64,000 nt of DNA from an uncultured Prevotella sp. (GTDB lineage Bacteria; Bacteroidota; Bacteroidia; Bacteroidales; Bacteroidaceae), in the NCBI GenBank assembly GCA_946415755.1, contig CAMKTS010000003.1, positions 62,001 to 126,000 of the forward strand. Reading direction: 5' to 3'. The notes under the pieces are model-generated. The model ran no database searches. It saw only the letters and a list, made by a program, of their open reading frames with translations, and had not been told where the DNA came from. Within the stretch, counting starts at the first letter, position 1, and each line of letters opens with the position of its first letter. Positions 33,926-42,840 of this stretch are shown in pieces. A program made the position numbers and the translations under genes.

Positions 33926-35073
33926 AAGGCTTTTTTGTAACATCTTCTTCGTTTGTGCTGTTCCTGGTCAAAGTACAGCCACTGGTTTTGTACTGCTGTA
34001 TTGGTCTCCATGTGGACATGGGTCTCGCCCCACTTGAAACCGTATTTCTGATAGACGGGGATGAGGTGGTAGAAAAGCAGGGAGTTGGCTCCCTTTGTGC
34101 GGTATTCGGGCAGCACACCGATGAGCAGCAGGTCTACCACATCGGTCTTCTTGAATACCAGGGCACGCAGCAGGTGCCACCAGCCGAAAGGAAGCAAACG
34201 GCCCTTGCGGCACTTCTGCAGGGCTTTGGTCAATGACGGGATGGTGATGCCCACGCCTACCACGTCGTGGTCGGGCGTGTTCCAGTCTTCGATGACGCAG
34301 AGCATGTCCATGGAGAAAAACTTGAAGTATTGGTGTACATACTCGTCAATCTGTCTTTGCGTCATCTGCGAATAACCATATAGGTTGCTAAAGGTGCGGT
34401 TCACCACATCCAGCACTTTCTGACCATATTGTTCCGTGCCGAACACCTGGCTGCGCTTCAGCTTCGGGCAATGCAGGTTGTAGCGCTTCTCTACCATCTG
34501 GGCTACCTTCGAGAATTTTTCCGGCATGTCACCATCAGGTACAAACACCTTGTATTCCACATAGTCGTTGTCCTTCTCATACCCGTCCATCTGCTCCATC
34601 AGGCGTGGATAGTAGTCGAAATTGTAAATGGTAGCCATGGTGCCCAGCTGGTCGAAGCCGCGAGTGAGCATGCCTTCGGGATCCATGTCGGTGAATCCCA
34701 GCGGTCCGATGATTTCCGTCATGCCCTTCCGTCGGCCATAGTCCTCTACGGAAGCCAACAGGGCGCGCAGCACCTCTGCATCGTCAGTCATGTCCAACCA
34801 TCCGAAGCGCACCACGGGGCGGTTCCACTGTTTGTTGTACCGATGGTTGATGATGGCTGCCACACGCCCTACCAGCCGTCCGTCCTTATAAGCCAGATAG
34901 TATTCTGCCTCACAAAACTCAAAGGCGGCATTCTTGTCCTTGCTGAGGGTGTTTAACTCATCGCTGTACAGATTGGGGGCATCATACGGATTGCCCTTAT
35001 ACAATTCATAATGAAGTTCGATAAAGGCCTTCAACCCCTTTTTGTCAGTAACACGCTTGATCTCTACTGCCAT
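33922..35073 (-). CDS. GNAT-like N-acetyltransferase family protein
   Basis: It is a 383-residue cytosolic protein of a conserved Bacteroidales family annotated as N-acetyltransferase-like. The N-terminal half ([20 protein letters not shown]) and the C-terminal half ([20 protein letters not shown]) both show GNAT-like strands, the second having a loose acetyl-CoA loop. No substrate can be named. The start is MAVEIKRV at 35073; the longer frame upstream overlaps the promoter. Translationally coupled to parE through ATGA, which is an unusual partner. Confidence 0.75.
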   Translation of the reverse strand: MAVEIKRVTDKKGLKAFIELHYELYKGNPYDAPNLYSDELNTLSKDKNAAFEFCEAEYYLAYKDGRLVGRVAAIINHRYNKQWNRPVVRFGWLDMTDDAEVLRALLASVEDYGRRKGMTEIIGPLGFTDMDPEGMLTRGFDQLGTMATIYNFDYYPRLMEQMDGYEKDNDYVEYKVFVPDGDMPEKFSKVAQMVEKRYNLHCPKLKRSQVFGTEQYGQKVLDVVNRTFSNLYGYSQMTQRQIDEYVHQYFKFFSMDMLCVIEDWNTPDHDVVGVGITIPSLTKALQKCRKGRLLPFGWWHLLRALVFKKTDVVDLLLIGVLPEYRTKGANSLLFYHLIPVYQKYGFKWGETHVHMETNTAVQNQWLYFDQEQHKRRRCYKKAL

Positions 35074-35095
35074 AGCTTTACTCGTTAACAATGTG

Positions 35096-35127
35096 CAAAG
35101 ATAGGGAAAAAGCATGAATACGCCAAA
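35096..35127 (-). promoter_or_regulatory. Promoter of the GNAT-like/parE operon
   Basis: On the minus strand TAtcTTTG (35103-35096) is preceded by TTTG (35127-35124) with a 20-base spacer, a full match. It lies 22 bases before the ATG at 35073 and just after the stop of the methyltransferase gene, overlapping nothing coding. Confidence 0.75.
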
Positions 35128-35130
35128 ATT

Positions 35131-36354
35131 TTAACCTATTTTACGGCAAATAAAGAGCTGGAGACTGCCATCGGCGGCCGTTGTGGCGAAGAGATAGAGG
35201 TCGCCGCCATCCTTTAATTGCAGCTTTTTGCGCAGCTGTTCGGCGGTGAGGGGAAAGTTGCGGACGGTAATATTTGCCCGTTCCATCGGAATATTGGAAT
35301 TAACTAAAATTTTACTTAATTTTTTCTTGTTTACCGATGAAATGGCTAATATTTGAAACCCCCTGCCGGGAAAATCGTCGATTTCATCGGGAGTGAGAAA
35401 AAGGTGAGAATTCTGAGCCACCTGCCGGACGGGATAGCGTGCTTCCAAGACATCGAAACAACCCGCCTTCATGATACTGGCATTGGGTTCGTATAAAAAA
35501 CGAGCATCGGAAGTAGAGGAAAGGGAAACGGGCTGAGGCTCCTGAGGGAAATGGTATTCAAAGAGGTGCTCTTGTCCTTTTTGGATATTTACACAAACTA
35601 CGCGGATGCCACGGTTGTCAGTATCTCTACCCCCTTCATCCTCATATTTTATTTCTACGAGCAGTTCCTTGCATTCATTGTCGACACTGACGATGTGTAT
35701 CGTGCTAACGTTGCTCAGGTCTTCGACGGCTTTACGCCAGTCGAGCATGGGCGACAGTTTCAGGAAAACCCTGTCGGCCTTCTCTCTCAGCAAAGGCAGC
35801 AGTTCCAGTACGTTGGGTGTGCAGTCAGCGATGCCATAGGTGCGCCTTCCCTGCTCGTTGCGACGGGCGGGGTCCAGGAAAATCAGGTCGACTTTACCCG
35901 TCTCTCTCAGAAAGGTTTCAGCTGTACCGCAATTGACTGAACAGGGAAGATGAAGGAGGGCGAAGTTGTGGCGGGCAAGGGAGCAGAGCATCTCGTCTTG
36001 TTCTACGTAACAGCGTTGCTGAAAGCTCTGAGACATCCAATAGAAGTCTATGCCGAAACCTCCTGTCAGGTCGATGAAAGTACCGTTTCCGGAACAGGCA
36101 TTGGCTATCCGCATCTTGTAACGTGCCGTCTGTTCACTGGAACACTGCTCCATATTCAGATGAGGCGGGTAGACGAGGTCTTCCACCGCTGCCCACGAAG
36201 GCAGTTTCCGCCGTGCCGTCTGTCGTCCGGCAATCTGTTGCAATGCCAGGGTAAGGTCGATGTCCTGGTCTCTGCTTCCCTGTAGTGCCAGTTGCCGCAC
36301 ATCGTCTGAAGCATGCTGTCTGATATATTCCCGTGTCGGTTCGTTCATCTTCAT
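35131..36354 (-). CDS. THUMP-like domain class I SAM methyltransferase (PG1098 family)
   Basis: It is a predicted RNA methyltransferase. The Rossmann domain has DLTGGFGID (SAM-binding motif I, about residue 94) and IFLDPARR (motif IV). The C-terminal part has a ferredoxin-like and THUMP-like region ending in RKKLQLKDGGDLYLFATT, as in the P. gingivalis PG1098 structure family. At 407 residues it is of normal length. The target RNA is unknown. Its ATG overlaps the stop of the pseudouridine synthase by 4 bases (ATGA), pairing two RNA-modification genes in one transcript. Confidence 0.88.
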   Translation of the reverse strand: MKMNEPTREYIRQHASDDVRQLALQGSRDQDIDLTLALQQIAGRQTARRKLPSWAAVEDLVYPPHLNMEQCSSEQTARYKMRIANACSGNGTFIDLTGGFGIDFYWMSQSFQQRCYVEQDEMLCSLARHNFALLHLPCSVNCGTAETFLRETGKVDLIFLDPARRNEQGRRTYGIADCTPNVLELLPLLREKADRVFLKLSPMLDWRKAVEDLSNVSTIHIVSVDNECKELLVEIKYEDEGGRDTDNRGIRVVCVNIQKGQEHLFEYHFPQEPQPVSLSSTSDARFLYEPNASIMKAGCFDVLEARYPVRQVAQNSHLFLTPDEIDDFPGRGFQILAISSVNKKKLSKILVNSNIPMERANITVRNFPLTAEQLRKKLQLKDGGDLYLFATTAADGSLQLFICRKIG

Positions 36355-37745
36355 ACGCTATGTTCTGTTCCTGCTATCTGTTCGTCGGCCTCTTTGAAAA
36401 AGTCTGCTGACAGGTCGAAGTGCATTGGCAGACCTGTCACAGGATGGCGAAACCATATTTCAGCGGCATGAAGCATCAGACGGCTGCCTCCTGTACCATA
36501 AAGCTCATCGCCCATGATAGGACGGGCCAGCCCGTCGGGGTGGGCACAGTGGATGCGCAACTGATGAGTGCGCCCCGTTTGCGGGAAGAGTGCCACCAGG
36601 TTGTCGCTCAGAAATTCGTAGTCGGTAACGGCGCGCTTGCCGTGTTCCATATCCACTACCTGTCGTGGGCGGTTCATGGGGTCGGGGCGCAACGGCAGAC
36701 TGATCCGACCTTTGGTCGGAAATGAGGAATGGGGAGTGAGAAATGAGGAATGGCTGGTTTCCAGCACAGCCAGATACTTTTTGCGGACTTCGTGGCGTAC
36801 AAACTGTTCCTGCAGCGGACGATAGGACTCCAGTGACTTACAGACGATGAGCAGTCCGCTGGTACCCATGTCGAGACGATGGGCGATGATGGCTTCAGGA
36901 TAGCGTTGCTGCATCATGGTCTCTACGCTGTACTGTTCAACACGTCCGGGTACGGAAAGCAGACCGTGGGGCTTGTTGACTACGATAATCCACTCATCCT
37001 CATAGACGGTAGGTACTTCCTTCTGCGTAAAGCCCAGCGATGCAGGGTCGGGGTCAACGTCCAGCCCCTGTAGCATCCACGCCAGGATGGGCTTGCACTT
37101 GCCACGACAGGCTGGGTAGTAGTTCAGGTGGCGGCGCAGCTCAGTCCTGGTTGGCACACCCCACCAGAACTCAGCCATGCAGACGGGATGCATGCCCTGC
37201 TGATAGGCATACTGCAGCAGTTTCGGCGCACAGCAGTCGCCTGTGCCACCCGGTGGCAGCGGATATCTCTGTTGTAACTTCGGACGGTTGTAGTATGCTT
37301 GCCAGAGGTCTACCAGATCCTTTGTCTCCCCACGGGCATTCAGCAGCTGGTACTGGTGGAATAGCCACGTCTGAAGGTCTTGAGACATCTCCTTCGTATC
37401 CACAGACATTCCAGACAGTCTGGAAATTTCTCGTTCCATGGTCTTGAAGTGTCCGTCGGGCTGTTGGGCATCGAAAACGGGGGGCACAAAGTAAGGCCAG
37501 TCATTGCGACCTGCCAGCAGTCCGCTGTAGGCGGCAAGAAAGGCCAGTTGCCCGTCGTGCTCCACCACCAGCACTCCAAACATCTTGCCACTGTCGGCAT
37601 CCTGGCGGATCTCGGTATGTTCACCGATATACTGCTGCACCTCTCTGGCAGCCTGGCAGCACAGCGGATGAGGCTGGTAGCTGAACGGATAGGTGAACCG
37701 TTTGGGAGGCTGTAGGTCGGTATGTAATGGATGCAGTGGTGCCAT
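36351..37745 (-). CDS. RluA family pseudouridine synthase with N-terminal extension
   Basis: The catalytic domain (about residues 250-455) has HRLDMGTSGLL with the nucleophilic Asp and GRTHQLRIHCAHPDG with the uracil-binding Arg. The first 240 residues form the extra N-terminal region found in long RluA-like proteins of Bacteroidales. The target uridine is unknown. A repeat island of the GAATGAGGAATGG type (36721-36753) is translated in the minus frame as H-S-S-F-L-T-P-H-S-S-F between two conserved beta strands. The leader is short: -7 box at 37760, ATG at 37745. Coupled by ATGA to the methyltransferase gene. Confidence 0.9.
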   Translation of the reverse strand: MAPLHPLHTDLQPPKRFTYPFSYQPHPLCCQAAREVQQYIGEHTEIRQDADSGKMFGVLVVEHDGQLAFLAAYSGLLAGRNDWPYFVPPVFDAQQPDGHFKTMEREISRLSGMSVDTKEMSQDLQTWLFHQYQLLNARGETKDLVDLWQAYYNRPKLQQRYPLPPGGTGDCCAPKLLQYAYQQGMHPVCMAEFWWGVPTRTELRRHLNYYPACRGKCKPILAWMLQGLDVDPDPASLGFTQKEVPTVYEDEWIIVVNKPHGLLSVPGRVEQYSVETMMQQRYPEAIIAHRLDMGTSGLLIVCKSLESYRPLQEQFVRHEVRKKYLAVLETSHSSFLTPHSSFPTKGRISLPLRPDPMNRPRQVVDMEHGKRAVTDYEFLSDNLVALFPQTGRTHQLRIHCAHPDGLARPIMGDELYGTGGSRLMLHAAEIWFRHPVTGLPMHFDLSADFFKEADEQIAGTEHSV

Positions 37746-37752
37746 TGGGTTG

Positions 37753-37760
37753 CAAAAGTA
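37753..37760 (-). promoter_or_regulatory. -7 box of the pseudouridine synthase gene
   Basis: On the minus strand TActTTTGCAACCC ends 7 bases before the ATG at 37745. A second TAtcTTTG box lies at 37781-37774, so two starts are possible. Confidence 0.6.
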
Positions 37761-37856
37761 CGGTTAAGCTGGGCAAAGATACAACATTTTTGTGACTTTG
37801 AGACTTTTTTACACCTTTTTAGTAGTAATTTATTCTTTGTTGTCAGTGAAAAGCTG

Positions 37857-37864
37857 TAATTTTG
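37857..37864 (+). promoter_or_regulatory. -7 box of the first pectate lyase gene
   Basis: TAatTTTGCAACC lies 43 bases before the ATG at 37908. A TTTG at 37836-37839 gives a slightly short 17-base spacer. Confidence 0.6.
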
Positions 37865-37907
37865 CAACCGAAACTACAAAACAACAAACTAAAACCAATA
37901 TTTACGA

Positions 37908-40703
37908 ATGATGAAAAAGCTTTTGACGACAACACTTTTCCTGCTGTGTGCCATGATGATGGCGGCGCAGGAGAAACCGACGGTGAAGGTGGATGTCAGC
38001 ATCACCAACCGTAACAACCCTGACGAGACGCTGGAACCCGGATTTGAGTGGTGGAAACCGTCTCAAGGTAAGCAGAGTGACACCTTTGAAACGGGAACAC
38101 TGAAGTTTACTTTCCTGGCTCCTGAAGGAGTAGAACCCGACTACATTGTACGCACAGGCTGGAGTAAGACCTATGTTCAGGATGCTACCAACAAATCGCA
38201 GAACGGACGTCTGCTGTACGATGGTATCAGCCTTGACCCGAATGACAATAGTATAGGACAGAGCGATTACTATGGTCAGATTACATTGAAAATTGAAGGA
38301 CTGCCAGCCGGCACACATACCTTGATGACGTACCATAACTGCTGGGCAAATCCCGCTAATACCTACTGTGCTCCGATGACCATCAAGAGCAATGGTGTGG
38401 TGGTTGCCGAGGGTGTAACGCCTACGCTGGGTGTTGCCGTCGCTGCCAACACGACTATCGCCATGATTCCCATTACGGTAGCCAACGACGGTGATGTGGT
38501 ACTGATTGATTTCATTACCGATGCCGAGCATCCAGGTATTGCCGAACCTGGCAAGACGGAGTTCAAGACTCCAATCATCAACGGCTTTGAGCTGAACACC
38601 GTGGATGTGTCGACACAGGCCAAAGAACCCTTCCCTGCCAGCGGAGACATGCACTTTGACGCTGACAGCAAGAGCACTACCCTGTCGTGGACGGCTGCCA
38701 GCGAGAATGTCAAGGAGCACCGCTTGTACTTTGGTGTGAACGATGAGAGTCAGCTGTCGCTGTTGGCTACGCTGTCGGCAGAAGAGACGAGCTATCCTGT
38801 TAGCGACCTCTACTCGATGAACACGTACTACTGGCGTGTCGACGAAGTGGATGGTTCAGGTAATGTCGCAGAAGGACAGGTGTGGTCGTTCAAGCCCCGC
38901 CAGCTGGCATTCCCAGAGGCAGAAGGCTATGGTCGCTTCTCAACGGGTGGTCGTGGCGGTATTGTCTATCACGTCACCAGCCTGAGTAATGACAATGTTC
39001 CCGGTACGCTGAAATACGGACTCGTCAGCTTGGAGGGACCGCGCTATATTGTTTTCGATGTGTCTGGCATCATTGACATGGAGTTTGGTGCGTTGTTCCC
39101 CACCAAGTATATCACCATTGCCGGACAGACAGCACCAGGCAAGGGTATCTGTATCAAGAGTTCAAACATCAATATCGGTGGTGATATCATCTGCCGTCAC
39201 ATGCGCTTCAAGCGCGGACTGGGTGTCTATGGCGAGAACACGGGTAATGCGATGGGCATGAGTGGTGCCGACTACTCCATCGTCGACCACTGTACGGCAG
39301 CCTGGGGTACCGACGAGACCGTCAGCGGTCGCGGAGCCAAGAATATATCCTTCCAGTATAATGTTATTTCCGAGGCGCTTGGTATTGCTGGTCATAAGAA
39401 CTATGACGATGGTACCAACCACGGCTATGCGGCCACCATCGACGGACTCACGGGTTCGTGGCACCACAACCTGCTGGTCAACTGCAACGGCCGCAACTGG
39501 TCGATGGGGGGTGGCATGGACGGACAGAATATGCCTATCGGACAGATGGATCTCTTTAATAACGTGTGCTACAACTGGAACGGACGTACCACCGACGGAG
39601 GTTGCCATGCCGTAAACTTCGTGAACAACTACTACAAGATGGGTCCCGACACGCGCCTGACCATTCTCTTCTCTCAGGACTACGAGCTGCCCAATCATCC
39701 TGGCGTATGGCAGGCATACGTTAGCGGCAATATCCGTGAGAACAAGAACCACACGTTGTCGCAGGATGCCCTGAACAACACCTACCGTTACACCATATCG
39801 ACCAAGGAAGAAGGTGTGATAGACCCCAACAAGCGCACTGACGGACTTGGTTATAAGACCTTTGTGACAGAGCCTTTCTTCCCCTCTTACGCCACCATCC
39901 ACTCGGCCCAGGATGCCTTGAAGATTGTGACGAGCTACTGCGGTGCCACCATGCCGGTGCGCGACGAGCACCATGTGCGTAATATCAAGGAGACGCTGAG
40001 CGGCACTTGGACGTACAAAGGTTCGAAGTCGGGCATCAAGGGCGAGATAGATAATGAGGCAGACATTACCGAGCATAGCGAAGGCAAGGGCTGGGAGGCC
40101 TTCCCCGAAGAGCAGCGTGCCGCTGACTTCGACACCGACCAGGACGGTATGCCCAACTGGTTCGAGGAGATCATTGGCAGCGATGCCAATGTCGCCAACC
40201 AGAACGACGACCCCGACAAGGATGGCTGGACACTGCTGGAGGACTATCTGGAGTTCATGGCGCATCCCTACATCGTTGTGGAGCCGGGCAGCACAGGCAG
40301 TATCGACGTGAAGCCCTTCTTCGCCGGATTCTACGGACAGAACACCAATTACGACAAGGCGACACCGACCTACACGGTTGCTACCGAGAGCAGCCTCTTC
40401 ACTCCCTCTGTTGAAGGATCGATCGTGAAGGCCGTTGCCGGACAGGCCGGTGGCGTAGGCTATATCAAGGTGACCGTCAACGATGGCGAGACCACCTTCA
40501 CACAGCCCATCGGTATCGCTGTGACGGGCAACCCCACTGCCATCCATTCCGTATGGAGTGAGGCCGACATCGATGTTGACAAGCGGGAGTTCTTCACCCT
40601 CGACGGTAAGCAGGTTACCACCATGCAGTCGCACGAGGTCTACGTGATGAAGATTACCGATAAGAAGGGTAATGTACACTCGGTGAAGATCATCAAGAAC
40701 TAA
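37908..40703 (+). CDS. Secreted pectate lyase-like protein (PL1 type), 931 aa
   Basis: A signal peptide (MMKKLLTTTLFLLCAMMMAA) is followed by an N-terminal beta domain (residues about 25-240), a fibronectin-III-like segment (about 245-335), then a right-handed beta-helix starting FPEAEGYGRFSTGGRGG at about 344. It has the usual PL1 landmarks: VFDVSGII, IAGQTAPGKGI, SIVDHCTAAWGTDE and N-F-V-N-N-Y-Y. After the helix, DTDQDGMPNWFEEIIGSD is a thrombospondin-3-like calcium loop often seen in Bacteroidetes pectate lyases. The end (EFFTLDGKQV...VYVMKITDKKG) is a sorting tail. It should cleave polygalacturonate by beta-elimination. It is on the opposite strand from the second PL1 gene at 42841. Confidence 0.9.
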   Translation: MMKKLLTTTLFLLCAMMMAAQEKPTVKVDVSITNRNNPDETLEPGFEWWKPSQGKQSDTFETGTLKFTFLAPEGVEPDYIVRTGWSKTYVQDATNKSQNGRLLYDGISLDPNDNSIGQSDYYGQITLKIEGLPAGTHTLMTYHNCWANPANTYCAPMTIKSNGVVVAEGVTPTLGVAVAANTTIAMIPITVANDGDVVLIDFITDAEHPGIAEPGKTEFKTPIINGFELNTVDVSTQAKEPFPASGDMHFDADSKSTTLSWTAASENVKEHRLYFGVNDESQLSLLATLSAEETSYPVSDLYSMNTYYWRVDEVDGSGNVAEGQVWSFKPRQLAFPEAEGYGRFSTGGRGGIVYHVTSLSNDNVPGTLKYGLVSLEGPRYIVFDVSGIIDMEFGALFPTKYITIAGQTAPGKGICIKSSNINIGGDIICRHMRFKRGLGVYGENTGNAMGMSGADYSIVDHCTAAWGTDETVSGRGAKNISFQYNVISEALGIAGHKNYDDGTNHGYAATIDGLTGSWHHNLLVNCNGRNWSMGGGMDGQNMPIGQMDLFNNVCYNWNGRTTDGGCHAVNFVNNYYKMGPDTRLTILFSQDYELPNHPGVWQAYVSGNIRENKNHTLSQDALNNTYRYTISTKEEGVIDPNKRTDGLGYKTFVTEPFFPSYATIHSAQDALKIVTSYCGATMPVRDEHHVRNIKETLSGTWTYKGSKSGIKGEIDNEADITEHSEGKGWEAFPEEQRAADFDTDQDGMPNWFEEIIGSDANVANQNDDPDKDGWTLLEDYLEFMAHPYIVVEPGSTGSIDVKPFFAGFYGQNTNYDKATPTYTVATESSLFTPSVEGSIVKAVAGQAGGVGYIKVTVNDGETTFTQPIGIAVTGNPTAIHSVWSEADIDVDKREFFTLDGKQVTTMQSHEVYVMKITDKKGNVHSVKIIKN

Positions 40704-40723
40704 CCAGATAAGATTTTATTTCC

Positions 40724-40771
40724 TTGCGGGTGCAGAGTTACGCGGAAAAATGCGTACCTTTGCACCCGCAA
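40724..40771. repeat. 11-bp inverted repeat spanning the helicase promoter
   Basis: TTGCGGGTGCA (40724-40734) and TGCACCCGCAA (40761-40771) are perfectly complementary. The right arm runs from the end of the -7 box to the A of the start codon. It can act only as a DNA-level site or as part of a read-through transcript from the lyase gene, since the helicase's own transcript starts inside the right arm. Confidence 0.6.
40755..40762 (+). promoter_or_regulatory. -7 box of the helicase gene
   Basis: TAccTTTGCACCCGCA lies 8 bases before the ATG at 40771. The 22-base stretch CGTACCTTTGCACCCGCAAT plus GA is identical to that before the U32 gene at 46135. Confidence 0.7.
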
Positions 40772-42771
40772 TGATTCAGCAGTCATCCATACAGACTCCT
40801 CTGCAACAGCAGTCGCCCATTCAGGCTCTTCAGCAGCAACGGCTCTTGCTGCAGCTGGAGTATAACACCGAGAAGGAAGCCTTCCGCCAACAGACCGAGC
40901 AGGTCGGGATAGAGCGTAAGGTGAAACGTGGTGATGCCTGGTGGCCACTGCGTGTAGGCAAGAGCTACTACAACTCGCTGAACCAGTTGGCACTGGAGGT
41001 GTTTCGTACCACTGACCAGGATATAGAGCATAGCTTTGAGTTTGGCAGGCCGGTGGCACTCTTTACGGTGGAGGAAGCCGGACATTCCGGAAGCCCCGGA
41101 AATTCTGGAAATTCCGGACATTCCGGAAAATCTGGAAATCCTGGTCTCCGCTATTTCCACTTTACAGCAACCGTGAGCTACGTTGACGGCGACCGCATGG
41201 TGGTTACCGTTCCCGACGGAACCAACCTCCTTGACCTGCAGAATGCAGAACGGCTCGGCGTACAGCTCTCCTTCGACGAGACCAGCTACCGCCTGATGAT
41301 GGATGCCCTCGACAGGGTCATCAAGGGAAAAGGTCGGCTGGGCTACCTGCGTGACCTCTTCTACAGTCGGCAGAAACCGGAGACCTTCGTATTCCCGCCG
41401 ATGCACTTCCCCTACTTGAACCACAAACAGGAGGATGCCGTCAATATGGTGCTGCGCGCCAAGGATGTCGCCATCGTTCACGGTCCGCCGGGAACAGGCA
41501 AGACCACCACGCTGGTAGAGGCCATCCGTGAGACCCTGATGCGGGAGAATCAGGTGCTGGTATGCGCGCAGAGTAACATGGCCGTCGACTGGATATCGGA
41601 AAAACTCGTAGACCGGGGCATCAACGTGCTGCGTATCGGCAATCCTACCCGTGTCAATGACAAGATGCTGTCGTTTACCTATGAGCGGCGCTTCGAGGCG
41701 CATCCCGACTATCCGCAGCTATGGGCTTTGCGCAAGGCCATCCGTGACCTGCGCAGTCACCGTCGCCGAGGTGACGAGAAGTACCACCAGAAGTTGGAGA
41801 GCCTGAAAAGCCGCGCCACGGAGATAGAGATACGTATCAACAACGAGCTGTTTGGCGAGGCACGCGTCATCGCCTCCACACTGGTAAGTTCTGCCAACCG
41901 CCTGTTGGACGGCCAGAAGTTTGGCACCCTGTTTATCGATGAGGCTGCACAGGCTTTGGAGGCTGCCTGCTGGATACCGCTGCGTCGTGTGTCGAGGGTG
42001 GTGCTGGCTGGTGACCACTGCCAGCTGCCGCCGACGGTGAAGAGCATGGCGGCACTGAAGGCTGGGCTGGGAACGACGCTGATGGAGCGCATCGTGGAAA
42101 AGCACCCGGAGGCCGTCACGCTGCTGACCATCCAGTATCGTATGAACGATGATATCATGCGCTTCAGCAGTAACTACTTTTATGACGGTCTCTTAGAGAG
42201 TGCCCCTGAGGTGAAGTACCGCAGCATCCTCGACCTCGATACCGCGATAGAGTGGGTGGATATCCGTGAGTTCAAGGTTACTCCGGATATTCCGGACATT
42301 CTGGAAAATCCGGATATTCCTGCGCTTTCTTTTAAGGAAGAGTCCAGTGGGGAGTCTCGCGTCAATAAGGCTGAGGCCCGGTTGACACTCGATGTCGTAC
42401 AGCACTACTTTGAGCGCATCGGCAAGCAGCGTATTATGGAAGAGCATATCGATGTGGGCATCATCTCACCCTATCGGGCACAGGTGCAGCTGCTGCGAAG
42501 CCTGCTGGTAAAGCGTGAATTCTTCAAGCCCTTCCGGCGGGCTGTCAGCATCAATACCGTCGACGGCTTCCAGGGACAGGAGCGTGACATCATCGTCATC
42601 TCGCTGGTGCGTTCCAACGATGAGGGACAGATTGGTTTCCTGCGCGACCTCCGACGCATGAACGTAGCCATTACGCGGGCCCGCATGAAACTCATTATTC
42701 TTGGTGACCGCGACACGATGACGCGCCATCCCTTCTACCGCCAGCTGTGGCAGTACATCAGTCAGCTATAA
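40771..42771 (+). CDS. SF1 superfamily (Upf1/IGHMBP2-like) DNA/RNA helicase
   Basis: This 666-residue cytosolic helicase has Walker A HGPPGTGKTTT (about residue 240), Walker B FIDEAAQA, motif III GDHCQLPP, motif IV region ITIQYRMND, and motifs V-VI TVDGFQGQERDIIVISLVRS with NVAITRARMKL. These match the SMUBP-2/Upf1-like group (the N-terminal oligonucleotide-binding region is degenerate). Two repeat islands lie in the gene: 41080-41145 is translated G-H-S-G-S-P-G-N-S-G-N-S (residues 104-125), and 42281-42320 as P-D-I-P-D-I-L-E-N-P-D-I-P. They are the same kind of DNA read in different frames. The start is ATG 40771; the longer frame is promoter DNA. Substrate and role are unknown. Confidence 0.92.
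   Translation: MIQQSSIQTPLQQQSPIQALQQQRLLLQLEYNTEKEAFRQQTEQVGIERKVKRGDAWWPLRVGKSYYNSLNQLALEVFRTTDQDIEHSFEFGRPVALFTVEEAGHSGSPGNSGNSGHSGKSGNPGLRYFHFTATVSYVDGDRMVVTVPDGTNLLDLQNAERLGVQLSFDETSYRLMMDALDRVIKGKGRLGYLRDLFYSRQKPETFVFPPMHFPYLNHKQEDAVNMVLRAKDVAIVHGPPGTGKTTTLVEAIRETLMRENQVLVCAQSNMAVDWISEKLVDRGINVLRIGNPTRVNDKMLSFTYERRFEAHPDYPQLWALRKAIRDLRSHRRRGDEKYHQKLESLKSRATEIEIRINNELFGEARVIASTLVSSANRLLDGQKFGTLFIDEAAQALEAACWIPLRRVSRVVLAGDHCQLPPTVKSMAALKAGLGTTLMERIVEKHPEAVTLLTIQYRMNDDIMRFSSNYFYDGLLESAPEVKYRSILDLDTAIEWVDIREFKVTPDIPDILENPDIPALSFKEESSGESRVNKAEARLTLDVVQHYFERIGKQRIMEEHIDVGIISPYRAQVQLLRSLLVKREFFKPFRRAVSINTVDGFQGQERDIIVISLVRSNDEGQIGFLRDLRRMNVAITRARMKLIILGDRDTMTRHPFYRQLWQYISQL
41080..41145. repeat. 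In-frame 9-base tandem repeats (TTCCGGAAA type)
   Basis: About seven 9-base units related to CATTCCGGA / AATTCTGGA are translated as G-x-S triplets. A 15-base string CCGGAAATTCTGGAA (41096-41110) is identical to 3839-3853 in the Ca-ATPase gene. Confidence 0.85.
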
Positions 42772-42777
42772 CAACAT

Positions 42778-42817
42778 GATTCCGGCTCCTTCACCGTATG
42801 GCAGAGGAGCCGGAATC
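42778..42817. terminator. Shared terminator between the helicase and pectate lyase genes
   Basis: A perfect 13-bp stem (GATTCCGGCTCCT / AGGAGCCGGAATC) with a 14-base loop lies between the two convergent stops (42771 and 42841). There is no strong T tract, so it may work with both strands only moderately. Confidence 0.6.
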
Positions 42818-42840
42818 AATAGGCTGTTGTATGTCTGATG

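Noticed and set aside
39162..40679. 505-codon open frame on the minus strand
   Set aside because: It is fully antisense to the PL1 lyase at 37908, which has a signal peptide, family motifs and a promoter; the shadow frame has none.
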